Source: Chthoniobacterales bacterium (GTDB lineage Bacteria > Verrucomicrobiota > Verrucomicrobiia > Chthoniobacterales > UBA10450). From it: DNA of 45,625 nt. The first letter of the stretch is position 1; each line of letters opens with the position of its first letter. The position numbers and the translations under genes are program-made. The notes beneath the pieces were generated by a model, which worked only from the letters and a program-made list of their open reading frames with translations, had not been told where the DNA came from and ran no database searches. Below, one piece after another: positions 26,801 through 35,900 of this stretch. The stretch spans positions 1 through 45,625 of the forward strand of contig JAICUQ010000008.1 in assembly GCA_025935755.1 (NCBI GenBank), read 5' to 3'.

Positions 26801-28591
26801 TCAAGCTCGCCTGGCGCTTCCGCTCGTTAGGCAGGATTTTGCGGCCGCGATCACGGCTTTGTCATCATTATCCGTCAGTGCCGCCAGGAAACCACGAATT
26901 CGACGGAACGATTGCCGCAAAAACAACTCCGCTGCCGACTGATCGGGCAATGCGGTACTGCCATTTCGGCCTGCCAACTGAATCTCGCCGTCGATACGGC
27001 TCAGCACACATGTCGAGGCAAACAGATCCATGGCCGCGTTGGCAATTCGTTCCTGGACAAGCTGCATATCCAGAATCGGTTCACGATAAGTGATCAACGC
27101 GCGGTTAACCGAAAAATTAAAATGACGGATTAAGCGGCCGAGCTGCCGTGCATGGCCGCGCAGCTGTTCGCTTTGCACTGGGACCTCAGGCACACGAATG
27201 GTTGCACTGAGGCGGCTCATCCCGGCTGCCCATGCTTTGCTCATTCCATCACGCGACGGCTTCATCATGGTGTCGTAGATCTCTTTGAATTCCATGCCCG
27301 GCCCGCGCATGCCGACCAGCGCGATGAACGAAGTCAGCACTTCATTTGCGCCCTCGCCGATTTGGTTGATCCGCGCATCGCGCAACATTCGCTCCAGTGG
27401 GAGGTCGGTGAAGTATGCCGATCCACCGTAAATTTGAAACACGTCGTTGATGCATTCCCAGAGCCGTTCGGTCGTGAACACTTTTAACATCGCGGTTTCA
27501 AGCATGTAATCCTCAAGGCCGCGGTCGATGAACGAAGCCGTGACAGTGGTCATGGCTTCCATGGCGTAAGCGTCAGCTGCGATCCGGGCGATTTTCTTTT
27601 TTACCAGCTCGAATTCGCCCAGCGCCTTGTTGAATTGTCGCCGAGTGTTCGCGTGCGCGACGGCCAGTTCCAAACAGGTTTTAGCTGCGCCTGTGCAACA
27701 CGCGCCGAAAGTGGTCCGCCCAAAATCCAGCACGGTCAAAGCGACCTTCAGGCCTTTGCCAATCGGACCGAGAACATTTTCTTTTGGCACCTTGACGTCG
27801 CGTAACGCAAACCGCCCGGTAGCTGTGCCTTTAATGCCGGTTTTCGGCATGCGCGCTTCGAGCATTTCGAATCCGGGCATGTCCGGCGTCACCAAAAACG
27901 CCGTGACAGCGGTTCTATCCGAGCCGGGAACCGGCGTGCGCGCCATCACCGTAAGTTCTTGCGCAATCGCAGCGTTGGTGATGTACCGTTTTTCACCGTT
28001 CAAAATAAAATGCGAACCGTCCTCGCTAAGACGCGCTTGCATTTGTACGTTTGCCGCATCCGAACCCGCTTCTTTCTCGGTGAGGGCAAAGGCGCCGAGC
28101 TGTTCCCCAGTTACCAATTTTGGAAGCCACTTCTGTTTCTGTTCGTGCGTGCCAAACAACAGCAACGCCCGGATCCCAATGGAATGGTGCGCGTTAACAA
28201 AAACCGATGTCGACGCGCAACGGCGCCCGATTTCCTCCAGCACCTTGCAGTTGGCCATCTGCGAGAACCCATGTCCGCCATACTCCTTCGGCGCAGTCAT
28301 TCCGAGCACGCCGATCCGGCCCAGCCCGTCGATCACGCTCCGAGGAATGTCCGCCTGCCGGTCGATCTCCGCGGCATCGAGATGTTCACTCAGAAATTTG
28401 CGAAGCTCAGTGAGCGTTTGCTCCAGCTGGGGCCGCTCCGTTTCCGCAACACGCGGATACGGCATCACCCAATCGGACACGAAATGTCCCTGGAAAAGCC
28501 CTTTGGCAAAACCCAGCGCCTGGGGTCCTGTGAAGAGCAATTCTTCAGCCTGCTGAATCTCTTTCTGTCGTTGCTCGTCGAGTGTGTTCAT
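26801..28591 (-). CDS. Acyl-CoA dehydrogenase, VLCAD/ACAD9-like long form
   Basis: FAD enzyme for the first step of fatty-acid beta-oxidation, making trans-2-enoyl-CoA and passing electrons to ETF. At 596 residues it is longer than the 380-400-residue short and medium types and carries the extra C-terminal domain (about 430-596) of the very-long-chain type. Landmarks: AFALTEKEAGSDAANVQ (168-184), TGIKGTATGRFALRDVKVP (251-269), IYGGSAYFTDLPLERMLRDARI and catalytic E413 in GEGANEV. ATG 28591 starts the protein. It lies downstream of nrdJ on the same strand with a gap of 132 nt. Other beta-oxidation genes are absent, so chain-length preference is from family resemblance. Confidence 0.92.
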   Translation of the reverse strand: MNTLDEQRQKEIQQAEELLFTGPQALGFAKGLFQGHFVSDWVMPYPRVAETERPQLEQTLTELRKFLSEHLDAAEIDRQADIPRSVIDGLGRIGVLGMTAPKEYGGHGFSQMANCKVLEEIGRRCASTSVFVNAHHSIGIRALLLFGTHEQKQKWLPKLVTGEQLGAFALTEKEAGSDAANVQMQARLSEDGSHFILNGEKRYITNAAIAQELTVMARTPVPGSDRTAVTAFLVTPDMPGFEMLEARMPKTGIKGTATGRFALRDVKVPKENVLGPIGKGLKVALTVLDFGRTTFGACCTGAAKTCLELAVAHANTRRQFNKALGEFELVKKKIARIAADAYAMEAMTTVTASFIDRGLEDYMLETAMLKVFTTERLWECINDVFQIYGGSAYFTDLPLERMLRDARINQIGEGANEVLTSFIALVGMRGPGMEFKEIYDTMMKPSRDGMSKAWAAGMSRLSATIRVPEVPVQSEQLRGHARQLGRLIRHFNFSVNRALITYREPILDMQLVQERIANAAMDLFASTCVLSRIDGEIQLAGRNGSTALPDQSAAELFLRQSFRRIRGFLAALTDNDDKAVIAAAKSCLTSGSARRA

Positions 28592-28723
28592 TCAGATGAA
28601 AAGGCGGCGACGAATTCTAGCCATGCGTGCTCGCATGTCCAATCAGGCACATCTGCACCTCGGAGTTCCGACTATTGGAACTGCGGAAAACCGATGCTGC
28701 GACAAGTTACCTGAGCTTCGTTC

Positions 28724-31700
28724 TTAGCTACAACCCTGGCTGGTCCCGCATTCCGTGCAAACACCGCACGCGCCGGCGCGAATGACTTTGTCGCTGCCGC
28801 AGACGGAACAGGTGATGCCCATGAAGATGCTGCCAAGCGCCACGCTGACCCGGTCTGATGAATTGCCATTCCCATTCCCGTTGCCGTTTCCGCCACCACC
28901 GTTTCCACCTTTGGACGGATGGCCAGTGATCACATCGATGATTTCCTTGTCGCCTGTGCGTGCGAGATCCGTTACAGGCCGATTGAGTGATTTCTTCTCG
29001 ATGTCCGGAATCTCTTTCAGCGGTAGATCGGGTTGCGCACGATTCGGTGCCGTCGCTTCCTTATAGCCTTTGATGAACTGGCAAGCGAGCCAGCGGAACA
29101 CGTAATCGGTGATGCTCGTCGCATGACGAATATCCGGATTTTTTGTGAACCCGCTCGGTTCGAATCGCTGATAGGCGAATTTTTTCACCAGGCTCTCGAG
29201 TGGAACGCCGTACTGCAGTGCAATCGAGGTGAGCGTGCCGACGGTGTCCATCAAACCGCCGATTGTGCTGCCCTCCTTGGACATGGTGATGAAGAGTTCG
29301 CCCGGCTGGCCATCCTCGTACAAGCCGACGGTGATGTAGCCTTCGTGTCCGGCGATCTCGAACTTGTGCGTTAACGATATCCGCGTGTCCGGCATGCGGT
29401 GGCGGACAGGTTGATCGAGCTGGCTGCGCAGCGTCGCCAGTTCCTGTTCGAGTTCCAAAATGCGGCCTTCAACGCCAGTCGTTTCGCCACTTTCAGCGGC
29501 AGCAGCTACACTGCCCATGTCTTTAGTCTTGCGCGTGTTCAGCGGCGCAGAACGCTTCGAACCTTCGCGATAAATTGCCACCGATTTCAGACCGAGCCGC
29601 CAACCCTCGATATACGTGTTCATGATGTCCTCGACGCTGGCTGATTCCGGCAGATTGACGGTCTTGGAAATTGCGCCGCTAAGGAATGGCTGCGCAGCCG
29701 CCATCATTTTCAAGTGGGCAAGGTAATGCAGCGAACGCTCGCCTTTGAACGGCTTAAACGCGCAATCGAAGATCGGCAAATGTTCCGGTTTCAGTCCGCT
29801 GCGATGCAGTGTAACCGTCTCTGTTGCGCCCTCCGGTCCATTCGTTAGCGGGACGGTCGCGGTATCTTTCACATCTTCGATCGTGTCGAACTTGTCTATG
29901 TGCGCGACGATGCGCTCAATTTCATCGGAACCGTAGCCGAGTTTTTCAAGGGCCGGCTTGATAGTTTGGTTGACGATCTTGAGCATGCCGCCCCCGGCGA
30001 GAAGCTTGTATTTTACGAGCGCAATGTCCGGTTCGATCCCGGTGGTGTCGCAATCCATCAGGAAACTGATTGTGCCAGTGGGCGCGAGCACAGTTACCTG
30101 CGCGTTGCGATAACCGTAACGTTTCCCAAGTTCTGCGGCGCTGTCCCAGGTGCTTGCAGCCTCCTCTTTCAAATGCGCGAACTCCTTCGCATCGGGGATC
30201 TGATGCACGGCGCAGCGATGCAACTCGATGACTTCCAACATTGGGCCGACGTTGTCCTTTGCGACCGGCTTCGCGACACCGCTGGCGCGTGAATCGCGAT
30301 AACCGGGGAACGGTCCCATCCCTCGCGCCATTCGGGCGCTTTGTGCGTAGGCTTCACCCGTCATGATCGCCGTGATCGCACCGCAGAGCGCCCGGCCTTC
30401 AACGCTATCGTAACCATAGCCGTAGCTCATGATCAGCGAACCGAGATTTGCATAACCAAGTCCAAGTGTTCGGAAGATGTGCGAGTTCTCCGCGATTTCC
30501 CTGATCGGATAGCTCGCGTTATCGACGATGATTTCCTGCGCGGTGATGAAAATCCGCACGGCAGCTTTGAATCGCTCAACATCAAAATCACCATCAGCGG
30601 TCTTGAACTTCATCAAATTCAAGGAGGCGAGGTTGCAGGCGGTATTGTCCAGGAACAGGTACTCGCTGCAGGGATTAGTAGAGTTTTGCCGGTCGGTTCC
30701 CTTGCAGGTGTGCCACTTGTGAATCGTGCTATCGAATTGCATGCCCGGATCACCGCAAATCCATGTGCCCTCGGCGATTTTCCGCAGTAGTCCGCGCGCA
30801 TCCTTTTTCTCGCATGGTTTCCCGTCTATCACGCGACGGGTCCACCATTCGTGGCCCTCCAGCGCTGCGTCCATGAATTCGTCGCTTACCCGGACACTGA
30901 CGTTTTCATTCTGATACATCACCGATCCATAGGCGTCGCCGTTGTAACTGCCGTCGTAACCCTGTTCAATCAGCGCCCACGCCTTTTTTTCTTCCTTCTG
31001 TTTGGCATCGATGAATTCTTCGATGTCCGGATGCCAATCCTTCAGTGTATTCATCTTGGCGGCGCGCCGCGTTTTTCCGCCGCTCTTCACCACGTTCGCA
31101 ATCTGGTCGTAAACTTTTAAAAACGAGAGCGGCCCGCTTGGCTTGCCGCCGCCGCTCAATTTTTCCCGTGTCGACCGGAGTGTCGAAAGATCGGTGCCGG
31201 TGCCGCTGCCGTACTTGAACAGCATCGCTTCGCTCGTCGCCAGGCGCATGATGTCTTCCATCGTGTCGCCCACGCTCTGGATGAAACAGGCGCTGCCCTG
31301 CGGGTATTCATACTGCGAAGCTGCGCGTTCTGCCTGGCCGGTTTCACGATTGTAAAAATAATTTCCGGCACCCGCGCCTTTGCCGACTCCGTATTGATGA
31401 TACAAGCCAACGTTGAACCAAACCGGCGAATTGAACGCGGCGTGCTGGTTCAAGCAAAGCCACGTCAACTCGTCATAAAAAACTTCGGCCGCTTCTGCGT
31501 CGGCGAAGTAATTATCGGCAATTCCACAGTCCGTGATCGTGCGCGTAACACGATGGATTAACTGCCGGACCGAAGTTTCTCTTCCGCCTTTGTAAGGATC
31601 AGTGCCGTTCGCGATGTCGCCATAGAAGTATTTCGATACGGCGATTTTCGTGGCGAGCGCACTCCAAGTTTTCGGGACCTCAATGTCTTCCTGTTTGAAG

Positions 31701-31906
31701 ATGACCTTGCCGCTATCGTCGGTTATTTCCGCGGTGCGGCGTTCCCATTCGATCTGATCGAAGGGCGCGATGCCCGCATCGCTGAAGACCCGCTTAAAAC
31801 GAAGGCCGCCGCTTTTTTTCTTCTCGGCTCTGCTTTTACGGCGTGCAGCGGAGTGTGCCGGTTTATTTAGCGAAGCGGGCGGAATTCCGGGTTTGAGTTG
31901 GATCAT
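28724..31906 (-). CDS. nrdJ: Vitamin B12-dependent (class II) ribonucleotide reductase
   Basis: Reduces ribonucleotides to deoxyribonucleotides using adenosylcobalamin; works with or without oxygen. The 1060 residues show the class II core: the first redox Cys C207 (GSACFIQSVGD), the N411-P-C413-S-E415 radical and base motif, and C424 in NTACNLASLN. FLSGAISKTVNLP is the typical late-core motif. After the core come a linker of Gly/Asn repeats (GGNGGGGNGNGNGNGN) and a Cys-rich tail, CSVCGSDKVIRAGACGVCTEC, a likely zinc ribbon with the shuttle cysteines. No ATP-cone is obvious at the N-terminus. No NrdR box or cobalamin riboswitch could be recognised upstream; a perfect palindrome lies 131 nt before the ATG. 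Its presence implies B12 uptake or synthesis elsewhere. Confidence 0.96.
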   Translation of the reverse strand: MIQLKPGIPPASLNKPAHSAARRKSRAEKKKSGGLRFKRVFSDAGIAPFDQIEWERRTAEITDDSGKVIFKQEDIEVPKTWSALATKIAVSKYFYGDIANGTDPYKGGRETSVRQLIHRVTRTITDCGIADNYFADAEAAEVFYDELTWLCLNQHAAFNSPVWFNVGLYHQYGVGKGAGAGNYFYNRETGQAERAASQYEYPQGSACFIQSVGDTMEDIMRLATSEAMLFKYGSGTGTDLSTLRSTREKLSGGGKPSGPLSFLKVYDQIANVVKSGGKTRRAAKMNTLKDWHPDIEEFIDAKQKEEKKAWALIEQGYDGSYNGDAYGSVMYQNENVSVRVSDEFMDAALEGHEWWTRRVIDGKPCEKKDARGLLRKIAEGTWICGDPGMQFDSTIHKWHTCKGTDRQNSTNPCSEYLFLDNTACNLASLNLMKFKTADGDFDVERFKAAVRIFITAQEIIVDNASYPIREIAENSHIFRTLGLGYANLGSLIMSYGYGYDSVEGRALCGAITAIMTGEAYAQSARMARGMGPFPGYRDSRASGVAKPVAKDNVGPMLEVIELHRCAVHQIPDAKEFAHLKEEAASTWDSAAELGKRYGYRNAQVTVLAPTGTISFLMDCDTTGIEPDIALVKYKLLAGGGMLKIVNQTIKPALEKLGYGSDEIERIVAHIDKFDTIEDVKDTATVPLTNGPEGATETVTLHRSGLKPEHLPIFDCAFKPFKGERSLHYLAHLKMMAAAQPFLSGAISKTVNLPESASVEDIMNTYIEGWRLGLKSVAIYREGSKRSAPLNTRKTKDMGSVAAAAESGETTGVEGRILELEQELATLRSQLDQPVRHRMPDTRISLTHKFEIAGHEGYITVGLYEDGQPGELFITMSKEGSTIGGLMDTVGTLTSIALQYGVPLESLVKKFAYQRFEPSGFTKNPDIRHATSITDYVFRWLACQFIKGYKEATAPNRAQPDLPLKEIPDIEKKSLNRPVTDLARTGDKEIIDVITGHPSKGGNGGGGNGNGNGNGNSSDRVSVALGSIFMGITCSVCGSDKVIRAGACGVCTECGTSQGCS

Positions 31907-32037
31907 GGCGATATGGGAGGGTTGAGGTTTCGAATAAGCTGGGAATACTGGTGAACAGCGGCGCCAAGAACCTGTGAATAGCCGTCAACAACAAGTAATA
32001 GCGTGGCTGTCCGTGTGGACATACAAGATGCAGTAAA

Positions 32038-32055
32038 CTTGCCACACATGGCAAG
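32038..32055. promoter_or_regulatory. Candidate operator or hairpin upstream of nrdJ
   Basis: CTTGCCA-CACA-TGGCAAG is a perfect 7-bp inverted repeat with a 4-nt centre. It sits 131 nt upstream of the nrdJ start, in a position fit for a dimeric regulator. It does not look like the NrdR consensus. It could instead be a chance hairpin; no T-tract directly follows. Confidence 0.3.
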
Positions 32056-32138
32056 CCTAAAATTGTTACATTTTTTGCTTCCGGCGGCGCAGAATCCTGT
32101 CTGCCAGGGGACAAGCCGGAGCGCCTCGGCAACACAAA

Positions 32139-32210
32139 CGCTCAATGTCCAATGCTGAACGCCCAATGCCGAAGAAAGTTGCATTCGAAGTTGGATGTTG
32201 GACGTTCGAC
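32139..32210. repeat. 7-nt-periodic inverted array (NYYCAAY family) upstream of tRNA-Ser
   Basis: The left arm in sevens is GCTCAAT, GTCCAAT, GCTGAAC, GCCCAAT, GCCGAAG (32140-32174). The right arm in the opposite sense is AAGTTGG, ATGTTGG, ACGTTCG (about 32188-32208). The unit matches the array before purC (1535-1635), so the two are copies of one family. It ends about 50 nt before the tRNA. Confidence 0.7.
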
Positions 32211-32259
32211 TGCCTGCTCGTGAATCCTTTCGCAGTTCGGCGTTTTTGTCTGTCCCCAG

Positions 32260-32349
32260 GGAAGGGTGGCTGAGTCCGGTTTAAGGCACTCGACTCGAAA
32301 TCGAGCGTGGGGCAACCCACCGTGGGTTCGAATCCCACCCCTTCCGCCA
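32260..32349 (+). tRNA. tRNA-Ser (anticodon CGA)
   Basis: Acceptor stem GGAAGGG (32260-32266) pairs with CCCTTCC (32339-32345); G is the discriminator and CCA (32347-32349) is encoded. The anticodon stem CTCGA/TCGAG encloses loop CTCGAAA with anticodon CGA at 32296-32298, reading UCG. The long variable arm GTGGG-GCAA-CCCAC and T-arm GTGGG-TTCGAAT-CCCAC confirm a class II serine tRNA. A weak 5-bp hairpin (GAAGG-TTT-CCTTC) follows at 32358-32370. Confidence 0.97.
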
Positions 32350-32425
32350 TCGTATCTGAAGGTTTCCTTCGTTAGGCCAGGGACGATAACGGTTGCATTC
32401 CCTTCCAAGCAGCAACAGGAATTCT

Positions 32426-34288
32426 TTACCCTCTGCGGCGCACCGCCAGAGACCGTCGCTTTGCCCGCCCCCAGATGGATTTCGACGCATTCGCGATCTT
32501 CAGTGCAGCCTCCGCGAGGAACGCGGCGCCTTGAGGCAGGCGAGCGCGCTTTGTCGGTGGGTCGCCGCCCGGCGTCTCGAGCAAACTTTGTTCGTACAAC
32601 CGCGCGTATTTCCCACCAAGCGCAAGAAGTTGTTCATGAGTTCCCCGCTCAATGATGCGGCCGTGATCAAGGACAAGAATCTGGTCTGCGTGCATGACTG
32701 TAGACAGCCGGTGCGCGATTACGATGGACGTGCGGTCGAACACCAGAGTCTCCAGCGCTTCCTGGATGAGTCGCTCCGTCGTCGTGTCCACGCTCGCGGT
32801 CGCTTCATCCAAAATCAGAATTGGCGGATCCTTCAGGAGAGCGCGCGCAATCGAAAGCCGCTGCCTTTCGCCTACACTCAGATTTACCCCGCGCTCGCCC
32901 ACAACGCTGCTCAATCCATGTGGCAAGCGGTCGATGAACGGCCGCGCATTTGCCACCGACGCTGCTTCCAACAGTTGTTCATCGGTCGCATCAGGCTTAC
33001 CAATTTGCAGGTTCTCGCGGATCGTTCCGTTAAACAGGAAGCATTCCTGCGTCACCATTCCGATCTGTTGCCGTAACGCTCTGATGTTGAAATCACGAAT
33101 CGGAGTTCCGTCGACCAAAATCTCGCCGCTATCAAACTCGTAAAAGCGCGTCAGTAGATTAATCACCGTCGATTTCCCCGAGCCGGTGGTGCCGACAAGC
33201 GCGACGGTTTCACCCGGACACACGCGAAATGATATGTCGCTCAGTGTCGGCAACTCGCCCGAATAGCTGAAACAGACATCCCTGAACTCAATCTCGCCGC
33301 GCACGCTGTCGGCGATCGTTTCTCCACCTTTCGGTTCGCCTTCTGAATCGAGAATTTCGAAGACGCGTTCGGCGGCAGCCCGCCCTGCCTGCACCAATTG
33401 ATTGAGTTCATGCAGTTTCCCCACTGGTTCGTAGAGAAAACTCGCAAGGACCAGAAAGGCGCCAAAATCCCCCAACTGTGAAGCGCCCGATAAGATATCG
33501 CGCGCGCCTACCGCAACCACCAGCAGCACTCCGAGCGATCCAAACAAATACATCGAGGAATGGTAAAGCGCCCACACGCGCGTAACAACAAAGGTAGCGC
33601 GCCGCAATTCGTTACTTTCTCTGTTGAAGCGACGGTCTTCCTCGGGTTCGCGCGCAAAACTCTTGATCTGGCGAATGCCGGAGAGATTGTCGTGGAGCAG
33701 CGAATTCATGGCTGAAGCAGCGTGGCGGTGCAACCGATAGCGCCGGTGCGCTGTAAGCGTGTACCAGAGCGCGCCTGCAGCCAGAAATGGCACCGGCGCG
33801 AGCGCGACCAACGCCAGTTTTGTGCTCAGGTAAAACATTCCCACTACCACGACCAGGATCTGCAATATCGCGACCGTGCCTTTCTCGATGCCGTCGATGA
33901 GGACGCGCTCGACCGAGCTCACGTCCTCCAAAATCCGCGTCATTAGATCGCCGGTCGGGCGATTATCAAACCAGCGAAGGGGCAGCGTCTGAATGTGCGA
34001 ATACAGATCGCGCCGCAGATCAAAGATGACTTTTTGTTCCAACGTGTTGTTAAGCAAGAGGCGCAGATAATCCAACCCTCGTTGAACCAGCATCGCGCAC
34101 GCCACGACGGCAAGCAGCGGAAGCAAACGTTCGGGTCGGCGACCCTCTATGACGTCATTGAGGATACATTTCGTCGCCGCGGGCGGAACCACCATCATGA
34201 GTGTGCCCATGATCGCGCAAGTCAGCGTCGCGATCGCGAGCATCGGATAGCATTTGAGATAAGCAAAGCTGCGCCAGACCGTTTTCAC
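32426..34288 (-). CDS. ABC transporter, fused permease-ATPase (MsbA/exporter type)
   Basis: A 620-residue half-transporter that should dimerise in the inner membrane to export a lipid or hydrophobic compound. The transmembrane domain spans about 1-310, with FDNRPTGDLMTRILEDVSSVERV as the usual first coupling region. The ATPase follows: Walker A GTTGSGKST (366-374), Q-loop VTQECFLFN (412-420), Walker B ILILDEAT (490-497) and H-loop IAHRLS. The signature is LSVGERQR (470-477) instead of LSGGQ, a variant that still ends in the expected SIARALL. A basic tail of about 40 residues ends in RRRG. The cupredoxin gene lies 184 nt upstream on the same strand. Cargo is unknown. Confidence 0.92.
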   Translation of the reverse strand: MKTVWRSFAYLKCYPMLAIATLTCAIMGTLMMVVPPAATKCILNDVIEGRRPERLLPLLAVVACAMLVQRGLDYLRLLLNNTLEQKVIFDLRRDLYSHIQTLPLRWFDNRPTGDLMTRILEDVSSVERVLIDGIEKGTVAILQILVVVVGMFYLSTKLALVALAPVPFLAAGALWYTLTAHRRYRLHRHAASAMNSLLHDNLSGIRQIKSFAREPEEDRRFNRESNELRRATFVVTRVWALYHSSMYLFGSLGVLLVVAVGARDILSGASQLGDFGAFLVLASFLYEPVGKLHELNQLVQAGRAAAERVFEILDSEGEPKGGETIADSVRGEIEFRDVCFSYSGELPTLSDISFRVCPGETVALVGTTGSGKSTVINLLTRFYEFDSGEILVDGTPIRDFNIRALRQQIGMVTQECFLFNGTIRENLQIGKPDATDEQLLEAASVANARPFIDRLPHGLSSVVGERGVNLSVGERQRLSIARALLKDPPILILDEATASVDTTTERLIQEALETLVFDRTSIVIAHRLSTVMHADQILVLDHGRIIERGTHEQLLALGGKYARLYEQSLLETPGGDPPTKRARLPQGAAFLAEAALKIANASKSIWGRAKRRSLAVRRRG

Positions 34289-34472
34289 TTCCCTTGAACC
34301 TGAGTGACGTAGATAAGTGGGAACTATTCACTCGCGCGATCACAAGTAAAGAAGCCGGGCCCTTAGTTTCTCAGCTATTCGACGCGGATGTCCGGTCTGA
34401 CCCTCAGTTCCAACCTTATCATTGCGGTCTAAAACACCTTGGAACTAACCCCGGTGAAGCCTGACCACTATG
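34289..34472. other. Intergenic region with an 8-bp inverted repeat
   Basis: Between the cupredoxin gene and the ABC gene, both on the minus strand. AGTTCCAA (34406-34413) and TTGGAACT (34439-34446) form a perfect 8-bp inverted repeat with a 25-nt loop. No T-tract or promoter pair is convincing, so its role is open. Confidence 0.35.
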
Positions 34473-35900
34473 TCAGGGACGTGGATTCGGTGTTGGACGC
34501 GGCCTTGGCGTTGGAGTTGCCCGCCCGGGCGTGCCGGTAGGCGTCGACGTGGGAGTTGCTGTGGGTGTCAGTGTTGCCGTGGCTGTCGCTGTGGTTGTGG
34601 CTGTTGCTGTGGCTGTTGCACTTGCTGTTGGTGTAGCTGTTGCTGTTGCTGTTGGCGTTTGTGTCGCCGTTGCTGTTGGCGTCGCTGTAGGCGTGGGGCT
34701 GGAGGGTATCGGCGGTGCAGCCAGGCCCGACAATCGCGCGATCCCCGTGTTGAACAACAGCACCTTCGCACCGGTGACTGGATCTATCGTATAGAGTTCC
34801 CCTGTTGGAGAACTGCCGTAAAGAGTACCATCTGCCGCGAACACGATGTCGGAAATTATTGCCTCGATCGCTCCAATGGGTGTCAGCACACCCGTGACCT
34901 GGTCAATCAGATCAAGATCTTCCGTGCGTCCTGAAGCATTCCCGCGCGATGCATACAGGTCGTCGTTGAAAGCGAAAGCGATTCCGGCACAAAATCCATT
35001 CCCGGAACCGACCAGTGTTAGCGAACTGAGAACCGTTGCGTCCGAAGGATCGATGGTCAGAAGTTGACCGACACCCACGTTGTTATTAAACGAAGCTCCG
35101 TACAGGACGCCCTTCGAATTGAACCGCAGGCCGTCTACAGCGGCGAACGGATCGGAGAGTAATCCGATTACAGCCGGTGCCCCGTTTGTAGGATCAATTG
35201 TCATTAACGTGCCCTGGTTGTCGCTCGCTCCAGAGACTCCGTAAAGAGTACCGCTGCTATCGAAAGCGATGGCGCCTAGCCGATCGAACCCAGTGTCCCC
35301 GATGAGATTTGCGCTCTGGGTTGTGACATCAATTAACCAGAGTCGCCCGCCACCGTCGACGTGGTCGCCACCAGTTGAGCCGTAAAGAAGGATGTCTGAG
35401 CCGGCGGTAACATTGACCTCGCCAGTCATGCCAAAGCCGCAATGTACAAAGCAAAAGTAACTGTAGCTGCCGGCCTGATTAAAGGTGTGTTCGTACACCG
35501 TGCCGCCGTTGGACAGCACTCCCTGATCGCAGTTCGTGTCGTTAGGCGAACAGAACTCCTCGTCGACGATGCAAGAATCGCCGCTGGTCACGCTGTGTCC
35601 CCCACTAGCCCAGGTCCACCGCACCGTGTCACCTACCTTGATGTTGACCGTATCCGGGGTGAACACAAACCCACCGTTCCCGACGGATACGTCCACTATT
35701 TGCCCATCTCCTGACGGGACACCGCTTGTCGCGGGACGTCCCTGTTGATCCACAATTTGGATCGTATGCGGGAGTGACTTGTTCTGTTCTGCCGCGGTGA
35801 GTTGTCTGACGCTTCGTCCAGCTTCCACCGACAACACCAGGGCAAATATCACTGCCAGTGAAAAACTGATTTGTGCCGCTGCTTTGGTTCGGTTCATCAT
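34473..35900 (-). CDS. Secreted cupredoxin/beta-propeller protein with Thr-Ala-Pro tail
   Basis: A 475-residue exported protein. The signal peptide ends near residue 27 (VLSVEAG). A plastocyanin-like domain (about 65-166) has the copper ligands H102 (GGHSV), C150, H153 and M158 in YFCFVHCGFGM, so a type 1 copper site for electron transfer is likely. Residues about 170-395 carry four LYG-type repeats (IAFDSSGTLYGV, LRFNSKGVLYGA, IAFAFNDDLYAS, IVFAADGTLYGS) spaced 45-50 residues, suggesting a beta-propeller. The last 79 residues are T/A/P-rich and close with TPRPRPTPNPRP. An AAGGAG lies 4 nt before the first ATG and 7 nt before a second one (35897), so either may be used. The redox partner is unknown. 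Confidence 0.85.
   Translation of the reverse strand: MMNRTKAAAQISFSLAVIFALVLSVEAGRSVRQLTAAEQNKSLPHTIQIVDQQGRPATSGVPSGDGQIVDVSVGNGGFVFTPDTVNIKVGDTVRWTWASGGHSVTSGDSCIVDEEFCSPNDTNCDQGVLSNGGTVYEHTFNQAGSYSYFCFVHCGFGMTGEVNVTAGSDILLYGSTGGDHVDGGGRLWLIDVTTQSANLIGDTGFDRLGAIAFDSSGTLYGVSGASDNQGTLMTIDPTNGAPAVIGLLSDPFAAVDGLRFNSKGVLYGASFNNNVGVGQLLTIDPSDATVLSSLTLVGSGNGFCAGIAFAFNDDLYASRGNASGRTEDLDLIDQVTGVLTPIGAIEAIISDIVFAADGTLYGSSPTGELYTIDPVTGAKVLLFNTGIARLSGLAAPPIPSSPTPTATPTATATQTPTATATATPTASATATATATTTATATATLTPTATPTSTPTGTPGRATPTPRPRPTPNPRP
34476..34712. repeat. Low-complexity tandem repeat encoding the Thr-Ala-Pro tail
   Basis: The plus strand is an irregular run of GTTGCTGTG/GGCGTT-type units (6- to 12-nt periodicity), giving Thr-Ala and Pro-Thr dipeptides on the minus strand. 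Repeats of this sort may slip and vary in copy number between strains. Open frames on the plus strand here are by-products of the repeat. Confidence 0.75.

Larger units (their letters stand above)
31907..32259. other. Intergenic region between divergent nrdJ and tRNA-Ser
   Basis: 353 nt without a gene. It holds the palindrome CTTGCCACACATGGCAAG (32038-32055), a smaller TGTCC-GTGT-GGACA just before it, and the heptamer array at 32139-32210. No clear promoter pair was found for either gene. Confidence 0.6.

Noticed and set aside
27627-28556. 309-codon open frame on the plus strand opposite the acyl-CoA dehydrogenase
   Set aside because: The minus-strand gene is a clear full-length family member; the opposite frame is Ser/Arg/Pro-rich with no motif.
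31907-32259. Cobalamin riboswitch upstream of nrdJ
   Set aside because: No B12-box-like sequence or long structured leader was found on the minus strand; only a short palindrome and a repeat array.
34531-34794. Val/Ala-repeat frame on the plus strand at the tandem repeat
   Set aside because: It is the mirror of the Thr/Ala/Pro tail of the minus-strand cupredoxin gene.
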